A stretch of 64,000 nt of DNA. It comes from Deinococcus taeanensis. Lineage in GTDB: Bacteria; Deinococcota; Deinococci; Deinococcales; Deinococcaceae. The stretch spans positions 771,001 through 835,000 of the forward strand of contig NZ_CP083455.1 of the NCBI RefSeq assembly GCF_020229735.1, written 5' to 3'. Position numbers and translations under genes: made by a program. Position 1 is the first letter of the stretch. Every line of letters begins with the position of its first letter. Positions 62,992-64,000 of the stretch are shown in pieces. The notes beneath the pieces were generated by a model. The model ran no database searches and was not told the origin of the DNA. It was given only the letters and a program-made list of their open reading frames with translations.

Positions 62992-62995
<4 letters not shown>

Positions 62996-64000
62996 GGCGT
63001 CACCTCGTCAGGCGCCTGAAGCGTGACAGCACCCTCTGCCGTGCGGGCCCAGCGGCGAATGCCGCGCGCCGCACTGAAGGCCCGCAGTTCATCGCGGTTA
63101 TCGGTCCAGGCAAGTTCGGCGTGCAGACCCTGCGCGCGCGCCGCTTCGGCCGCCGGAAGGTCCAGGGCCAGCACCACCTCGGGTTCAGGCGGCAGGTCAC
63201 CCGCCAGGGCGCGCATCAGCCGCTCCAGGCCCAGCGCGAAGCCCGCGCCGGGCAGCCCGCCCTCCAGCGCGTAGCGGCCGCCGCCCAGCACCGGCTGGTT
63301 CAGGCCGGGCGCGTACGCCCGGAAGGTCACGCCGGTGTAGTAGTCATAGCGGCGGCTGACCCCCAGGTCGAACAGCAGCGGCCCGCCGTACAGGGCGGCC
63401 ACGCGGCGCAGGTGCCCCACGGCTTCCTGCGCCCGCTCACCCTGCGCGAGGGCCTGCGCGGCGTCCAGCACCTCAGGCCCGCCGTACAGGTCCGTCAAGG
63501 CGTGCAGGGTCCGGCGCGTCTCGCCGCCCAGACCGAACTGCTCGCTGAGCAGGTCCACGTCCGCGCCGCTCTTGCGGTCAATGGCGTCGTGCAGCGCCGC
63601 GCGCGCCGCGCCATGCAGCCCGGCGTCTTCCAGCACCGCGTCTACGTACCCGGGGTAGCCGACCTCCAGTGCCGCGTGCACACCGACCTCCCGCAGCGCA
63701 GCTGCCGCGAGGTGCAGCAGTTCCGCGTCCGAGGCGGGGGTCGCCACGCCGATCAGTTCCACGCCCAGCTGGTTGAATTCCCGCAGGCGGCCCAGTTCGC
63801 TGTTCAGGGCGCGCAGCCACAGCCGCCCGGCATACTGAAGGCGCAGCGGGAACGGCCCGTGCGGGAAGCGCGTGCGGACCAGCCGGCCCACGGCGGTGGT
63901 GAACTCGCTGCGCAGCGCCAGCACCTGCCCGCCCGAATCAATCAGTTTGAACGCCACGGCGTCCTGCGGGTGGCTGGCGCTGGCGTACTCCAGCGCGGGG
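62992..64000 (-). CDS. hisZ: ATP phosphoribosyltransferase regulatory subunit, partial
   Basis: This HisRS-like protein lacks tRNA charging and forms the HisG-HisZ complex that allows feedback by histidine. The 335 residues in the window lack the N-terminus, which lies beyond the right edge (the frame is open at 64000). Class II-like segments are readable: [65 protein letters not shown], and GLERLMRAL near the end of the catalytic domain. It overlaps hisG. Confidence 0.92.

Overview
The window is high-GC bacterial chromosome from the genus Deinococcus or a very close relative. The gene content points there: UvsE-type UV endonuclease, HemQ, an MglB/MglA pair of the Thermus/Deinococcus type, short HisG with HisZ, a bacillithiol-era YfiT/DinB protein, several Nudix proteins and an FtsH. 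So do the control signals. A 17-bp palindrome of the radiation/desiccation response (RDRM) type lies just upstream of a good gyrB promoter, and about 30 start codons sit 5-9 bases after a TANNNT -10 hexamer, the leaderless arrangement known to be common in Deinococcus. No rRNA, tRNA, CRISPR, insertion sequence or phage gene was seen; this is core chromosome with lineage-specific genes mixed in.

Layout. 1-8 kb: an ABC permease end, phhB, a thioesterase, kynB, a large BTAD/ATPase/TPR regulator, a secreted subtilase, and gyrB on the minus strand. 8-20 kb: a membrane-anchored VWA protein, a small membrane protein, a LysM/phosphodiester glycosidase, rbfA behind a 12-codon leaderless mini-ORF, thioesterase, Nudix, an M1-like peptidase, a BON/LysM protein, and a tightly overlapping sensor kinase / DUF4097 protein / response regulator operon. 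19-34 kb: AKR-hemQ, a divergent pair with back-to-back -10 boxes, an RBBP9-like hydrolase, trxA, DUF309, NYN, plsX, mscS, ftsH, a DUF4384 lipoprotein, a frameshifted phosphoribosyltransferase-like gene, mazG-yfiT-nudix, era, a Yip1 protein. 34-44 kb: DAHP synthase behind an aromatic leader-peptide attenuator, a GH16 lipoprotein under a LacI/cre-like operator, DUF2256-uvsE-gntK, a DnaQ exonuclease, a second phosphodiester glycosidase, mglB-mglA. 44-54 kb: murD-ftsW, a frameshifted secreted protein, trmFO, a YdcF-like protein, a DUF305 protein, glyS behind a T-box, a decayed HD-GYP gene. 54-64 kb: a HelD-like helicase with two frameshifts, a membrane-anchored cytochrome c, a BtuF-fold protein, mtnN-lrgA-lrgB-tetR, a MalY/PatB-type aminotransferase, hisZ-hisG.

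The strongest new observation is at 33980-34111, in front of the DAHP synthase gene. A leaderless 15-residue peptide contains Phe-Phe-Tyr-Trp-Phe in a row. Its last codons can pair with a segment that also forms the 5' arm of a terminator-like hairpin. This reads as a three-segment transcription attenuator responding to all three aromatic amino acids. A second well-supported riboregulator is a glycine T-box upstream of glyS, with GGC specifier, T-box sequence and terminator-like stem.

Five coding regions break, or end oddly, at short G or C runs (about 5994, 30135, 46669, 55453, 56498). So many homopolymer breaks in one window suggests sequencing or assembly error as much as real decay. The HD-GYP remnant, with four or more breaks and substitutions, looks like true decay.
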